In this document: in pieces, positions 22,735 through 34,000 of the stretch
Layout: each line of letters opens with the position of its first letter
How positions within the stretch are numbered: position 1 is the stretch's first letter
NCBI RefSeq assembly: GCF_015706575.1
Contig: NW_024037050.1
Span: forward strand, 868,001 to 932,000
Reading direction: 5' to 3'
DNA length: 64,000 nucleotides
From: Patiria miniata
Taxonomy: Eukaryota > Echinodermata > Asteroidea > Valvatida > Asterinidae
Made by a program: the position numbers and the translations under genes
Notes under the pieces: model-generated
The model's database searches: none
Seen by the model: the letters and a program-made list of their open reading frames with translations, nothing else
What the model was told of the DNA's origin: nothing

Positions 22735-23560
22735 GGGAATATACAGCATTTGCTTTTGCTGTAATTTTCAGAAATGGATGGATTCGAGGGTTCATAATTT
22801 ATAGCAAAACAATTAAAGTTTTGTGTTCATAGATGCTGGAAAAACCACGACAAAATAATCACGTTCTTGTAGTCTTGTTCCCTGACCCCACTTCAGATGA
22901 AATGAGGCAATTTATAGATGTCAGGGAATTGAAAGGTCAGGGAACCTTGCAGCTAGACCCATTCACGAATGTGTAAAGAAAATGTGGACTAAATTTGGTA
23001 AATCGGGGGCAGTATTTGAAAAAAAAAGAGTCTTGTATAGCGTACATATCTACCAACATTAGGTACTCAAGGCAGACAAAATGGAGCAATTTATAGACAT
23101 TGGGAAATTGTCAGGTCAGGGAACCAGATTAGCTGGCTTGCAACCGTTCACGGATGTGTAACCGATTGCAAACACAATGTGGACTAACTAAATTTGGTAA
23201 ATTGGGGGCAATATTTGAAAATAATTAGGCTTTTTTTTTCCCAATGATGGTCGGCCAACCATCGTTGGAAACTGATACAAAAATTCCACTGTTCTTGCAA
23301 ATGACAGAACACCAGCTGCCATGATTTTACAGGATACTTCAGACTATTATTCACTAACAGTCCAGTAAAGTATTTCATAATATTTTGGTAGTTTCGTTTT
23401 TTGATGTTTGCTAATGTTGTACATTGCCTTTAAATCTGTGCTCTTTTTTGTCCACATATAATAAATACATACGTGCAGCAATAACACAAAATTGCTGTAA
23501 AAGCTGAATTCAAACATTCCATGTGTCGAACAGATTGAATCAGTTAAGAAAGACAATGCG
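22735..23560 (+). repeat. Dispersed repeat, family C, copy 1 (internally duplicated)
   Basis: It shares long stretches with 41815-42030 and 53060-53570: TTTGCTTTTGCTGTAATTTT, TAGATGCTGGAAAAACCA and AGCAATTTATAGAC. The segment from AGCAATTTATAGAC to AAATTTGGTAAAT occurs twice (about 22910-23010 and 23092-23205). It carries a CGACGATGATCGG-like dyad in its best copy. It is non-coding; the class is unknown. Confidence 0.65.
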
Positions 23561-24213
23561 CTAATTAAAGCTTAAAAGTATACTCCATTGCTGTTAAGTG
23601 ATATAACTACTCCGTTTAAACTTTTTATCATGGCAAGAAGTTTGCGCTAGAGCCACTCACGTTTACTTCAAATGAAACACTAAAATTACGTCTTTTTATC
23701 AATTGTTATGAAGTGAGATGTTGGAATTTTGCACATTTCTGAAGCAATGCAATAGGGATTTCATTAACTTTTTTTTGTCTTTTTTTTTCAGCCAATGGTA
23801 CTTTTTTGAAGAAACAAACTTTTCACGATAAATACGAAGAGTTTTGTTTCCAAAACGTGATGAACGGCTTTTTGTTACTTTCTGGAATCCTGCCCTCTCC
23901 TGGCCGACTAAAGTCAGTTTCGATGGCTGTTATTATAGTTAAACACAATTTAAGAATACGATAGAGTGAAAAATGACGTCTAAAAACAGCTCTTTAAACC
24001 GTGTTTGTTTTTTATAAAAAGTTTTATAACTGTGCAACTTTTTCACTTTTTTCAAATGGATTCACATGTATTGCATTTTGGAAATAAGATCTGCCTACGC
24101 ATGTCAAAGCAAGTCAGAAAATATGAGAAACATCCAGACAACACTCTGGAAAAATGTTTTTCTTGCGTATTTTTGGGCCCAGTACTTGCATGGTTAATCA
24201 CTAAAGTTGTGAT

Positions 24214-24480
24214 CAAGTGAATATTGCCATATGAAAAGAAACACGCGATTTTTGATATTTGAGCACTAGACTCCATACCAGAACTGTAGAGGGCGCCCTC
24301 TGGCCTGCTAACAAGAGTCGGTGAAGGACATCATTTTACATGAAATGTTTATTGTTGGAAATAAGTGAATATTGCCATTACGAGAAGGAACAGACAATTT
24401 TGATAACTGAGCAATAGACTCCATACCAGGACGGCAGAGGGTGCCCTCCCGCCTGCTCACAACAGCCAGCGAAGGCCATA
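24214..24480 (+). repeat. Tandem duplication, period 147 bp
   Basis: Two diverged units (about 24216-24362 and 24363-24480) share AAGTGAATATTGCCAT, GACTCCATACCAG and a GAGGGCGCCCTC-like palindrome. They are intergenic and non-coding. Confidence 0.7.
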
Positions 24481-24639
24481 ACTTTAGACGCATTAGGTTG
24501 CACATGCATCTGGCACAGAGTGCGCACAGCCCATTTTCCTCTGAACACTAAATGTGAATACAAACTTGCAGCGCCTCACATGTGATGAACACACTTCAGT
24601 ACTCAACTATCCTTAGGGCCCTATAACCCTTCCAGATGA

Positions 24640-24810
24640 GACTCAGTGCATCAGGTGTAAAAGTCTGTGGGACCTTGCTGCACTGAGCCATCAACTCCTG
24701 TTGATGGCCAGTTCTGAAACAATGAGAGCTAGTCCCAGTGAACAATGCTACAGTTGTATCCTGCTGCATTTGGTGACCACAGACTCTGAGGCATTTAGGC
24801 CTTGTGATTT
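24640..24810 (-). repeat. Dispersed repeat, family B, copy 2
   Basis: This is the reverse complement of the repeat at 7390-7590; see that entry for shared strings. Confidence 0.6.
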
Positions 24811-25012
24811 TTGACATGATGGATCTTGCTACACTGAGCAGGCTTGTCGTTTTAACAAGTGCTGCAGGTCGCTGCATTCATATTTTAGCCAATTCACCCC
24901 AAGAGCTTAATTAGGGACAATACACTTTGTCACTTCCCTTTTCCAAGTTAGGTATTTGCGCACGGAGTCCAAGACAACTTGAGTTGTTGTGGAATGACGG
25001 TTCCCAAACTTT

Positions 25013-26387
25013 TCAGAGTTTATACTGGAGGTATCTGTTGAGTTTATTGGGCAAGGGTAGCTCCTGTAGGAGATTATCTGGCGTCATGGACCTGATAGAA
25101 TGACGACAGCACTCCTGTAGACTTGGAACTACGAAAAAGAATAAAGAAAACGAGAGAATTAATGTGAACACGTTCTCATGAAGTGAAAACAATGAACAGA
25201 TTCTAGAATTTAGACTGCAGACTGCAAATACATTAAAAATAATAACATTGCTTCATAATTATCACCCCTGTTCATCAGGCCATGAGACCAGTTTTCTGCA
25301 GATGTGCGAGATGAACGCAATCTGGTCACTACCCTCCCAGGTACCAATTTTACATTTCTCTGGGTGAAGAGTGGTAAATTGCAGCAAAGTGTCTTGCCCA
25401 AGAACACAAGCACCATGTCCCAGTCAGGGTTAAGCCCACATACCTTCACACATGAATCAGACACTGTAACTATTGGACGTTTAAGAGCGGCCTCACGTCA
25501 AACGGTTGTTTTAAAGACACTGTATTGTTAATCATGCCTTCTGATCAGTAAATTGTTTTCGATAAAAATGACTGGATGTTTTCATTTGTTTGATCTTTTG
25601 TTTTAAATTTACCATAGATCAGTTGCATAATCCGGACTTGCTTGGTTGTCCCGTAGACATCCACAATGCCGTAGAACGGACTGTCCAGGTGTGCATCCTC
25701 CATTAAAGAGGCACCTTGGTCCTCTCCATTGATGATGAAATGCATGTAAACCTTATCCCCGAGTATGTTGTAGGTGACGGCAATCCTACTTCCGACTGAC
25801 GTGGCAAAGTACTGCTGCTGTCCCGAGATCCAGCTAGCCTCTTGGTCCAGGGCGATGAAGTCCTGGACTAACAGATGTCGGGGGATCTCCGCGCAGCCGA
25901 TCTTCAGAACGTTGACGCCATCCTTGACAAACTCGCTCCTTGCCAGGGCCTCTACCTCGGCAGTGCTGAGCCGCTCGTCGGGGACCTTGTTGTGGTATTT
26001 GGTGATGGCATAGACCCAGGACTTGCCCATGTTGGTCAGGTCCGGCATGGAGTACTGCGGGATGGTCAGTGGCTGTGGGGCGGAGATGACCCGCGCTGCC
26101 TGGCCCCGACGCTGGTGGAACTCAGAGGGAGAGCGGTTGGGGACCCTGTCTCCTGGTCTTATAACCTTCAGGGAGGCAGGGTGGTGCTGGGTGAGTCCGC
26201 AACGCAGATGGCCGCTCCAGCCTGGCTCCTGTTCCTCTACCTCAATTAGAAATAGCTCCCCTGGCCGTAGGGGCCGGTCGCTGAAGGTTATGGCATTGGC
26301 AAAGCTGGCCGAGCGCCGGGCCACCTGGTTGTCATGCTTGAGTTCAATGTTGATGCCACGGTTCTCATGGAAACGTATGAGTGGCAT
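25013..26387 (-). CDS. NEURL2: Neuralized-like protein 2 (NHR domain plus SOCS box), 2 exons, 296 aa
   Basis: Exon 1 is 26387-25613 and exon 2 is 25128-25013, read on the minus strand. The donor (TATG|GTAAAT) and acceptor (TCGTAG|TT) join in phase, giving 296 aa (human NEURL2/Ozz has 285). Residues 5-258 hold one neuralized homology repeat (RFHENRG, VEEQEPGWSGHLRCGLT, SMPDLTNMGKSWV and the late IINGEDQGAS and FYGIVDVYGTTKQVRIMQL blocks). Residues 259-296 are a SOCS box: BC box SLQECCRHSI (261-270), which recruits Elongin B/C, and LPLP (282-285), a Cul5-box signature. The family serves as substrate adaptor of a cullin-RING ubiquitin ligase in the cytoplasm; in vertebrate muscle it targets beta-catenin. 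The N terminus is about 20 residues shorter than in human. An in-frame TGA lies 12 bases before the chosen ATG, which fixes the start unless a 5' exon joins in between. It is convergent with CDYL. Confidence 0.94.
25310..25480 (-). mobile_element. tRNA-derived SINE, family S1, copy 2 (diverged)
   Basis: It shares TCTTGCCCAAG, ACAAGCACCATGT, CAGGGTT and GTAACTATTGGAC-type positions with the SINE at 20435-20665, in the same orientation. The 5' and 3' ends are eroded. It lies inside the single intron of NEURL2. Confidence 0.6.
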
Positions 26388-26400
26388 GGAGACCGCTCAT
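26365..26400 (-). promoter_or_regulatory. Upstream ORF overlapping the NEURL2 start
   Basis: An ATG at 26400-26398 in a good context (ACCATGA) opens an 11-codon reading frame (MSGLHATHTFP) that ends at 26367-26365, inside the NEURL2 coding sequence and out of frame with it. The NEURL2 ATG at 26387 has a weak context (T at -3). If the transcript starts upstream of 26400, this would be expected to lower NEURL2 translation. The sequence is seen; the effect is inferred. Confidence 0.5.
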
Positions 26401-27970
26401 GGTAACAGGATGGCAGAAGATCTAGCCTAGTTGCCTCTGGAAGTTCACTGCAAATGACAAAGAACCTTGTTTTTTTCAAACTTAATCCATGCCGGCTACA
26501 ACAGGAGGTCGGTCTGAACTTGCAACTCTTTTTTTTTTTCAAGAATAACATAATTTTCCCATCGAACTTAACTCCAGAATGATTCTTGAAAATATATTCA
26601 CCCGCAACTGTAAAAAAAAAACTCACCCGCCCACCCCTTTGTACAGTAAACCCCCGCCCCCTCCTCGCTCACCTCGCTCACCCCCCCCCCCCCCCCCCCC
26701 CCCCCAATTCATCCCAACATTAAACAAGGCCTTCAACTTCAAGGGCCCTCGAGCATGTTGAGCTACCTTGTTGAAAATAAACCTATTCATGGATTAAGAG
26801 AACAACGGCGTTAAATTTCTATTTAACAATTTGGGGGATTATAATAAACCTACCTCAAATAATCTCGAGAATTAGAACCATAACGACGTGCGCACGTCAA
26901 GTGAAAAAAATTACAGTAACAGAGCGCCCTCAAGTGTACGATAATGGCGAACTTACACTGTTGGAGACTTGTTCCCCGACGACTATTGGCGTTGACATAT
27001 ATAATAATGTTCCTGGCGCCTGTTGATTTTTGGTGAAGTGCCCTATTTGTACGGCTGAATTTGGGCGTGAAAATAGCTCTACGATGGCCAATTTACGACA
27101 CATTAATAATAGTACAGTGAAAAAAATTATAATAATAATAAACGTGCGATTAAAATCGAATATTCCATCTCTCACCGAATTCTTTCGATTGCACGAATGT
27201 GAAACATTTTATTGGTTACAATATACAACGCCTAAATAAGTCCTCATCATCTGATTGTGCTTTGTGAGATTGCTGTTATTCGATTCATCGGCGGAACCAA
27301 ATATTATTATTTATAAAAATGTTTAATTTTTGGAGTTGGTGGGAGGGCGAGGAGGGGTACAAGACCGTACCCCTCATAGACGCGGTCATTTTATTAATTA
27401 AAACCATGGAGGTAGAATTATATATAGAAGATGACTGTGTTTTGCTATTTTTTATCGATGCTACCATGGAGGTAGAACGTCCTCATTCTCTTCTTTTGAA
27501 TTAGCAACGTCCCGATGCCAACCACCCCCCCCCCCCCCCCAACTGGTCCGTGGTTCTGGAGCCGCAGGGGGGGGGACACACCAAAATAGGGCCCCAGCTT
27601 TGTTTTGGCATGATCGAGCTTTCTTTCCTTCTTTTATTATTGTGCAATCCTTTCTTTTTTTCGATAAATATAAAAATCGCCTCTTTTTAGTGCTAGGGGT
27701 CCGACAATTTACGTATTCTACCCCCCCCCCCCCCGGCCCCCACCCGTACCCCCGATATGTTCAAAGTATGAATGTCATTTATTTCAGGGGGGGAGGAGCA
27801 GTACAGTATGTATCTCAAGTGGTATAAAATACAAATCGTAGGGGACAAAATGAACCGTTTGCTAAAGATAAATTTGCCTCAAATGTATTACTCATAGTCA
27901 TTACGGATTTCACCTGAGCAACTTCTCATCTTTTTAATTTTACCTGAGATGTGTCATGTAGAGGCCGTAG
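26401..27970. other. Intergenic region between head-to-head NEURL2 and SEH1
   Basis: About 1.6 kb with no coding exon recognised. It holds C-rich tracts (26681-26705, 27526-27540, 27721-27734) and two ACCATGGAGGTAGAA motifs (about 27402 and 27463); a similar string occurs at 609. The two genes diverge from here, so promoters for both probably lie within it. Confidence 0.5.
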
Positions 27971-28090
27971 TATTGCTATAAATACGGCAATATGCAGCCG
28001 TAAAAATAACGTCCCGCCAATTAAGCGGCATGTACACAAAACATGCAAATGCACACGAATATCCATGATATAGTTTGACAACTTAAAACA
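27971..28090 (+). promoter_or_regulatory. Candidate SEH1 core promoter
   Basis: TATAAATA at 27977-27984 lies 107 bases before the SEH1 ATG. Downstream are a CCCGCC box (28013-28018) and an octamer ATGCAAAT (28043-28050). The spacing suits a start site near 28010. This is inferred from motifs only. Confidence 0.4.
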
Positions 28091-31000
28091 ATGTTTGTCG
28101 CAAAAAGCATTGCCGCACAACATAAGGACCTCATTCATGATGTAGCTTATGACTTCTATGGCCGCCGAATAGCCACATGTTCAACGGATCAAAGTGTACA
28201 GGTAGGCTGAACAACAAGTCTCGAAATCTGCAGTGCAGTGAAATATCCGGAACCGGAAACGTAACGCGTGAAGACTTGCCTAAGTTCCAATAAACAATAG
28301 AAAAGTGAAGGGGGTTGGTGGGTGGGTTGGTGGGCTGGACTGGCTGGCACCGATCGATGTTTGTGGGGTAAATCGTTATAATTAGGGCGCTCGTGTAGTA
28401 CAGTGTAGGGCCCCTGTTTTGTTTCGATCAAATTAGAATGGGAAAGATTCCCATATCTGGCCATCACGAATTTTTTCCTTCAATGACAATGTATCAGCCA
28501 TCAGAAAGTGATAATATGTCCTAAAAAGTCAAAATTAGCAGGGAAAATATTGAAGCTTTTACTAGGAAAACACTTAAGAATGTTCAGACCAGTCTCATAG
28601 GGTTTGTGCACAGGGTGAGGGTGACAAGTGATGGCCAGATATGGGAATCTTTCCATTAGAATCAAGATTTTTTTTTTATTTCTAAAAAATTACATTGTCA
28701 TCTTAAAGCAGACTTCTCTCAATGTAATGACACCTTTTTGGTAATTTTTGAACAGTTTTTTGGGGTAGAAATTACGATTTTCCTACGCAGTTTACGGGCT
28801 GGTTGGGGCCGTTCAGCACCACTTGCGTGCTCATGGTAGGCCTACACATGGTACATTGCGAGGTGATCGCCATCTTTATTTTTGTGTTGCATTTTGTTGT
28901 TGTCATCGTCATTTTCCCCCCAATTTTCCCTAAAAAATTCAAAACCCTGCCCTTTATCTATGACATACAAAAAAAATGATACATGTACCTTTATGTTCTT
29001 AATGTCGCCAACTAGTTTGGTTGGTCAAATAATTTAAAAGTGGATTTTGTTCCCTTATACTAGAACGGGGCCCGTAGATACACAATCGCCATAATAAGAA
29101 CAACTACACTTCTTCTTTTGCTCAATTTTGAAACTTTTTACAGATTGTGCATTTATTTCAAAATTAGGGGGAAAGAATGTTGCAACCTGACACCACTTCA
29201 GCGGTTGTGTACAAAGTTTATGGAGAGTCAAGAAAATGTTTTAAGTATTTCCTAACATTAACAAAATTGGAAAAGTTTCTCAGTCCCAAATTCATGTCTT
29301 ATCATCAATGACTGACCTTCATTGAGATGATATATGAAGAAAAAAGTGGCGTCAGGTTGCAACATTTTTCCCCATCATTTTTGCAATGGCTGACCTTCAT
29401 TGAGATGATATATGAAAAAAAGCAGCGTCAGGTTGCTGGGTTGTTTTCCATACTAGACCTCCACTTTATCTCCTGCCATTGCTAAACATCAATTTTCACC
29501 TCACGTTGTGATTCTGCATCCTCTGGACACTGCAACAATCTCCGCTACGGGATATGTACGTTGCAGGCGCGTGGTGGCTAGCGGACGCTAATGATGGGAT
29601 CCCCTTATTAAAGATGCTATCTGGATATCGCCAAGAGTGGTCTTGAAGGTTTGAGCAGTTGTGGCTTCCCTTATGTTGGCAGGCAAATGATTCAACTCCA
29701 CAAGGGTCCTTGGTATGAAGGAGAACTTGAAGCAATCTTTCTGTGCTGATGGATGGGTAAAGGCGATTGCGGAAGATTTTCGCGTTGCTATTCCCCCCTT
29801 CTCTGATTTAGCCCGGTAGTGGTCTGTGTCGACTGCTACTTGGTGGTGAATGAACTTGTATAGAAGTGTGAGTCTATAAATGGGTCTGCGCTCCTCCAGT
29901 GATTTCCATCCCAAATCTGTGATCATTGAAGAGACGCTACTTTTCCGTCAGAAGTCGTTACACACACATCTTGCTGCTCTCCGCCGCCCTGCTTCCAGCC
30001 TGTTTTTGTGATCGTGGTGGTATGGGTCCCAGATGCTGGCGCAGTACTCCAGCTTAGGTCTAACCAGGGTTTTATAGGCAGTCTCTTTCACCTTTGCAGA
30101 GCAGCTGTAAAGGTTTTTACGAAGTAGCCCGAGCACCTAATTTGCTTTGGAGGTGGTATTACTGATGTTTTCACCCAAGACGAATCTAGGAAGCTCTGGC
30201 AATGCGAATAATTTTTAGGAAAAATGCATTTTAGCATGTTTAGAGCACATTTTGAATGCACATGTCATGCAGAACTAAGTTGATTGAAGTGTCTGGAAGT
30301 CTAGTGATACGGTACGCATGACATCGACAACTCATGAGCCGGCCAATGATAGTGCAATACGTCATTAGGAATATTGAATTTCTCATGAATATTTAGTTTA
30401 TTTAATATTCATTCTCTCTTATTTCAATGGATACTTTAAATACGTCCAAAGATTGAATATTGCAACAAGCGATCGTTCACGGCCTAGTGGTAAAAGTGTT
30501 GTGTAAAAGAAGAGTCCAAGGTTTGAATCTCGATGGATATCCGTGAAGTAAGTGACTGATTAATAAAGAGGAATGAAGGAAAGAAGAGGGTGAGAGTAGA
30601 GGAGGGAAAGTAAAGGAAATAACGATAAAGGATGCAATTTTTTGGCGCTTGAAAATTAATGGGAAAAAAGTGGAGGTCTAGTACGGAAATCTTTCCTGAT
30701 ATTGAATAATTCTTGGTGAAAATTGATTGCTATTTTGTTTTCAGGTATGGGATCTCGGGGAAGATGGCGAATGGCACTGCACGTCAGCGTGGAAGGTATG
30801 TATGCACAGTCAGTGGAATATTAAAGGGGGTGGGGACACAATGGGGGGGGAGCAATTGCAGCCCTTTTTTGTGTGAAATGTCCTGGCTTTTTCATCAACT
30901 TTCGCATCCCTATTGCATCATCATCCACATTATCATCTATCCTCTACAACTTGCACTTGCATTGGACTATGTGACGGACGAGCGACATGTCCCGTTCCAT

Positions 31001-34000
31001 CATCAGTGTCTTTAGTTCATCAGCTGTCGAGCGCCACTGTCCTTCATCAAGATCTTGACCATGGTTTTGGAAGGACGCTCACAGTTCATCCTCCCATAGG
31101 TTGGTTCCCAGATGATGACTTGGCTGGCGGGCAACTCTGGGTGTCGCAGACAGTGCCCAGCGAGTTGCATCAGGCTTCCTGCTATTTTGTTGGTTAACTT
31201 GGGGAGGTCGCCATAGAGTAACCCTTATTCAAAGTTTTGGGCTAAGATAAGGCTACATAAGTAAACAAAACAAAGGTCAAAGATATCACAGAGAAGATCA
31301 AGGAAATGAAATGGAGATGGGCAGGGCACCTAGCAAGAAGACAAGACAACAGATGGACCAAGAGACTCACAGAATGGCAACCAAGAACAGGCAGAAGAAG
31401 AGGTAGACAAAAAGGAGATGGAGAGATGAAATCACCACATGAACACGGCAACATGGAGTAGAATGACAAACAGAAGAGAATGGAAACTGCTTGAGGAGGG
31501 CTTCATCCAACAATGGATGATCACAGCCTGATGATGATGATGATGATGAAGGCTAAAGCGAGTCTGGTTCACAAGTGACAGTCAGTCAGTCCGGAGGGGG
31601 GGGGGAGTCGGGGAGTCAGTCAATCAGTCAGTCAGTCAGTCAGTCAGTCAGGTGCAAAGACTATAGGCTTGCCCCTCTGGGACCAGCAAAAAAAGGAACT
31701 TTAACCCTAACTCTCTAAGCATTTTTGCTATGATGCAACCTCAATCCTGCAAAATCCTCCAACTGCCTCCATGTAAAAATTGCACACAGCCTCAATCCTG
31801 CAAAATCCTCCATTATTTCTTGAATGTGGTGCTTGGAGGGGTGACCACTGCCTCAATCCTGCAAAGTCCTCCAGCAATCACTGTCAATATGTTGAGGCGG
31901 AGGCAGTGACATCCTGGAGCAGTGCGAAGGATTTCAAGTATAATCTAGGCCTACATTTATGCATGGCTGAGCATAAACAGCACAAGGTCCTGCCTAAGAT
32001 CTTGACACAGTGCATCCTCCAAAATCAGCTAAACATTTTTGCCATGTAGCTTCAATCCTGCAAAACCCTCCATTTTGCAACTTAGAGGATTTTGGAGGAT
32101 TTTTATATTAGTCTTCACATTACCGTACGGTATGAGTCTTTACTGAGAGACAATGATTTTCACGTGACACTGGTAAGTTCAGGCACTAAAAGCGGACACA
32201 GTTGCTAAACCAGATATTCAGGTTTTTGCTTGAATTTTGCCAAATGTGACCACCATTTACCTGCTTTTGTCTGTTGATGGAATATGGCTAGTCAGTGTGC
32301 CTACAAGAAATGTGATGTGAATGTTGGTGACTAGACTGTGCATAAAGGCATGGGAGGGGAAGTGGAATAAATGTTTGACTGTCTGTGACTGATCAAACAG
32401 AAGGAGGGTTAAGAGAAAAGTTGGCAGTATACAAATCATGATTTGGCCGGTGTGGGCAATTTTGGACGAATTTACTAGTCTGAATGCCCATCCATACATT
32501 TGCAGGTATATACATTGTCTGCAAGGTAACAATCCCATCAAATATTCCATATGAAACTTTTACGACGAAAAAGAATTTTAACATTTTAGGCTCATCCTTG
32601 TTTGGCCTTTTAGGCTCATCCTTGCTATGTCCATCCAACTATTTTTTTGAGTGATAGCGTTCATTTCTTTCGTTGCAGCATCACAGCGGTTCAGTGTGGA
32701 GGGTAACCTGGGCCCATCCAGAGTTTGGTCAGGTGCTAGCGTCCTGCTCCTTTGACCGCACAGCTGTTATCTGGGAGGAGATTGGTAAGATAGAGAGGCA
32801 TTCACATCACACATGTTGGTCTTATATCTGAGTGCAGTGCTCGGCAGTACAAGAAGTAAAGGCATAGAGTAGGGGTGTGCTTACATGTACTTTTGTTGTT
32901 TATACTGTGCTGGTGTTGAAGTACTCGTACTCTTACTCTTTGAGTACATTTTTTTATACTCATTCTCGTACTCATGACAAAGTACTTGCACTCGTACTCT
33001 TTCATTGTTCTCCCTCAAGATTTTTTTTTTAATTTAAGAGGGAAATGCAGGAAAAGAACCAACTGTTTTGGAGGCTTCTGCATTTATCTAATGCCTAGTT
33101 TGAAAACAAAAAGCCCTTGAGAAAACTTATACCCATTGAAATTTGTACTCATACTCGTACTCATGGAAATGTACTCCACTGCAACACTGTACTCGGCTGT
33201 AAGAGTAGATATCCAGAGAACCTTAACAAATAAACAAAAAACGATTGGGACAAAACCAACAAGAAACAAGTCTTAACCCTATCCCCCCAGCCCTTTTTGC
33301 TAGGAAACATCATCAGTACTCCAAAATGTTGCACTTACATTCAAATGAAGGATACCCATTGCCTCAACCCTTCAAAATCCTCCCACAGCCCTGCCTCTCG
33401 AAATGCAAAAAATGTTCCTCTTCAAACACCATTCAGCCTTTACCTCCAAAATTGACCGATACTGAATGTCCATGTGCCGTCATTCCTCCAAAATTGTATG
33501 TTGCATTGAGTCTGAATCCTCCAAAATCCTCCAAAACTGCTCGAAGGAGGGTTAGGGTTAAGCTTGCCCTCGAAATTTCTGGGCAAAGAATATATTTACA
33601 GCAGCTTTCACTAATGGATACATTGTCAAGTTCAAGATGGATGCTGAAACCTGATTATTAGAAGTGATTAAAAAGGTGAACTCAAAGCAACGTAGCCCTG
33701 TGTTTCTTCTTTTTCACTTGCTTTGTTTTGTTTTGTAAGTTTCATTCAGAACTGATCCATTAAAGGTTGTGTTCCTTTTGGGAACGGTTTTGGTAATAAA
33801 ATACAATTGGCGTCAACAGTGTGAGACCAACGAGGATGCCTTTTATTGTAATTTCCTACAGTTGGTGAGTCCAATCCAAATGAGAAAGGCCAGAGCCACT
33901 GGGTAAGTAGAAATTCAAAACAGAAATGTGAGTAAAATCGGATGTTCCTGTCTTTCTTTTTAATACTCAATCAGTTACTCAGTGGATTGATTTTTTTTCA

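Noticed and set aside
25774-26430. Long plus-strand frames opposite NEURL2
   Set aside because: They are antisense shadows of the NHR-domain exon; codon content and homology support the minus strand.
33273-33561. Interstitial telomere-like TTAACCC/GGGTTAA sequence
   Set aside because: Only single words occur at element ends; they are better read as piggyBac-type TTAA sites with CCCTA termini.
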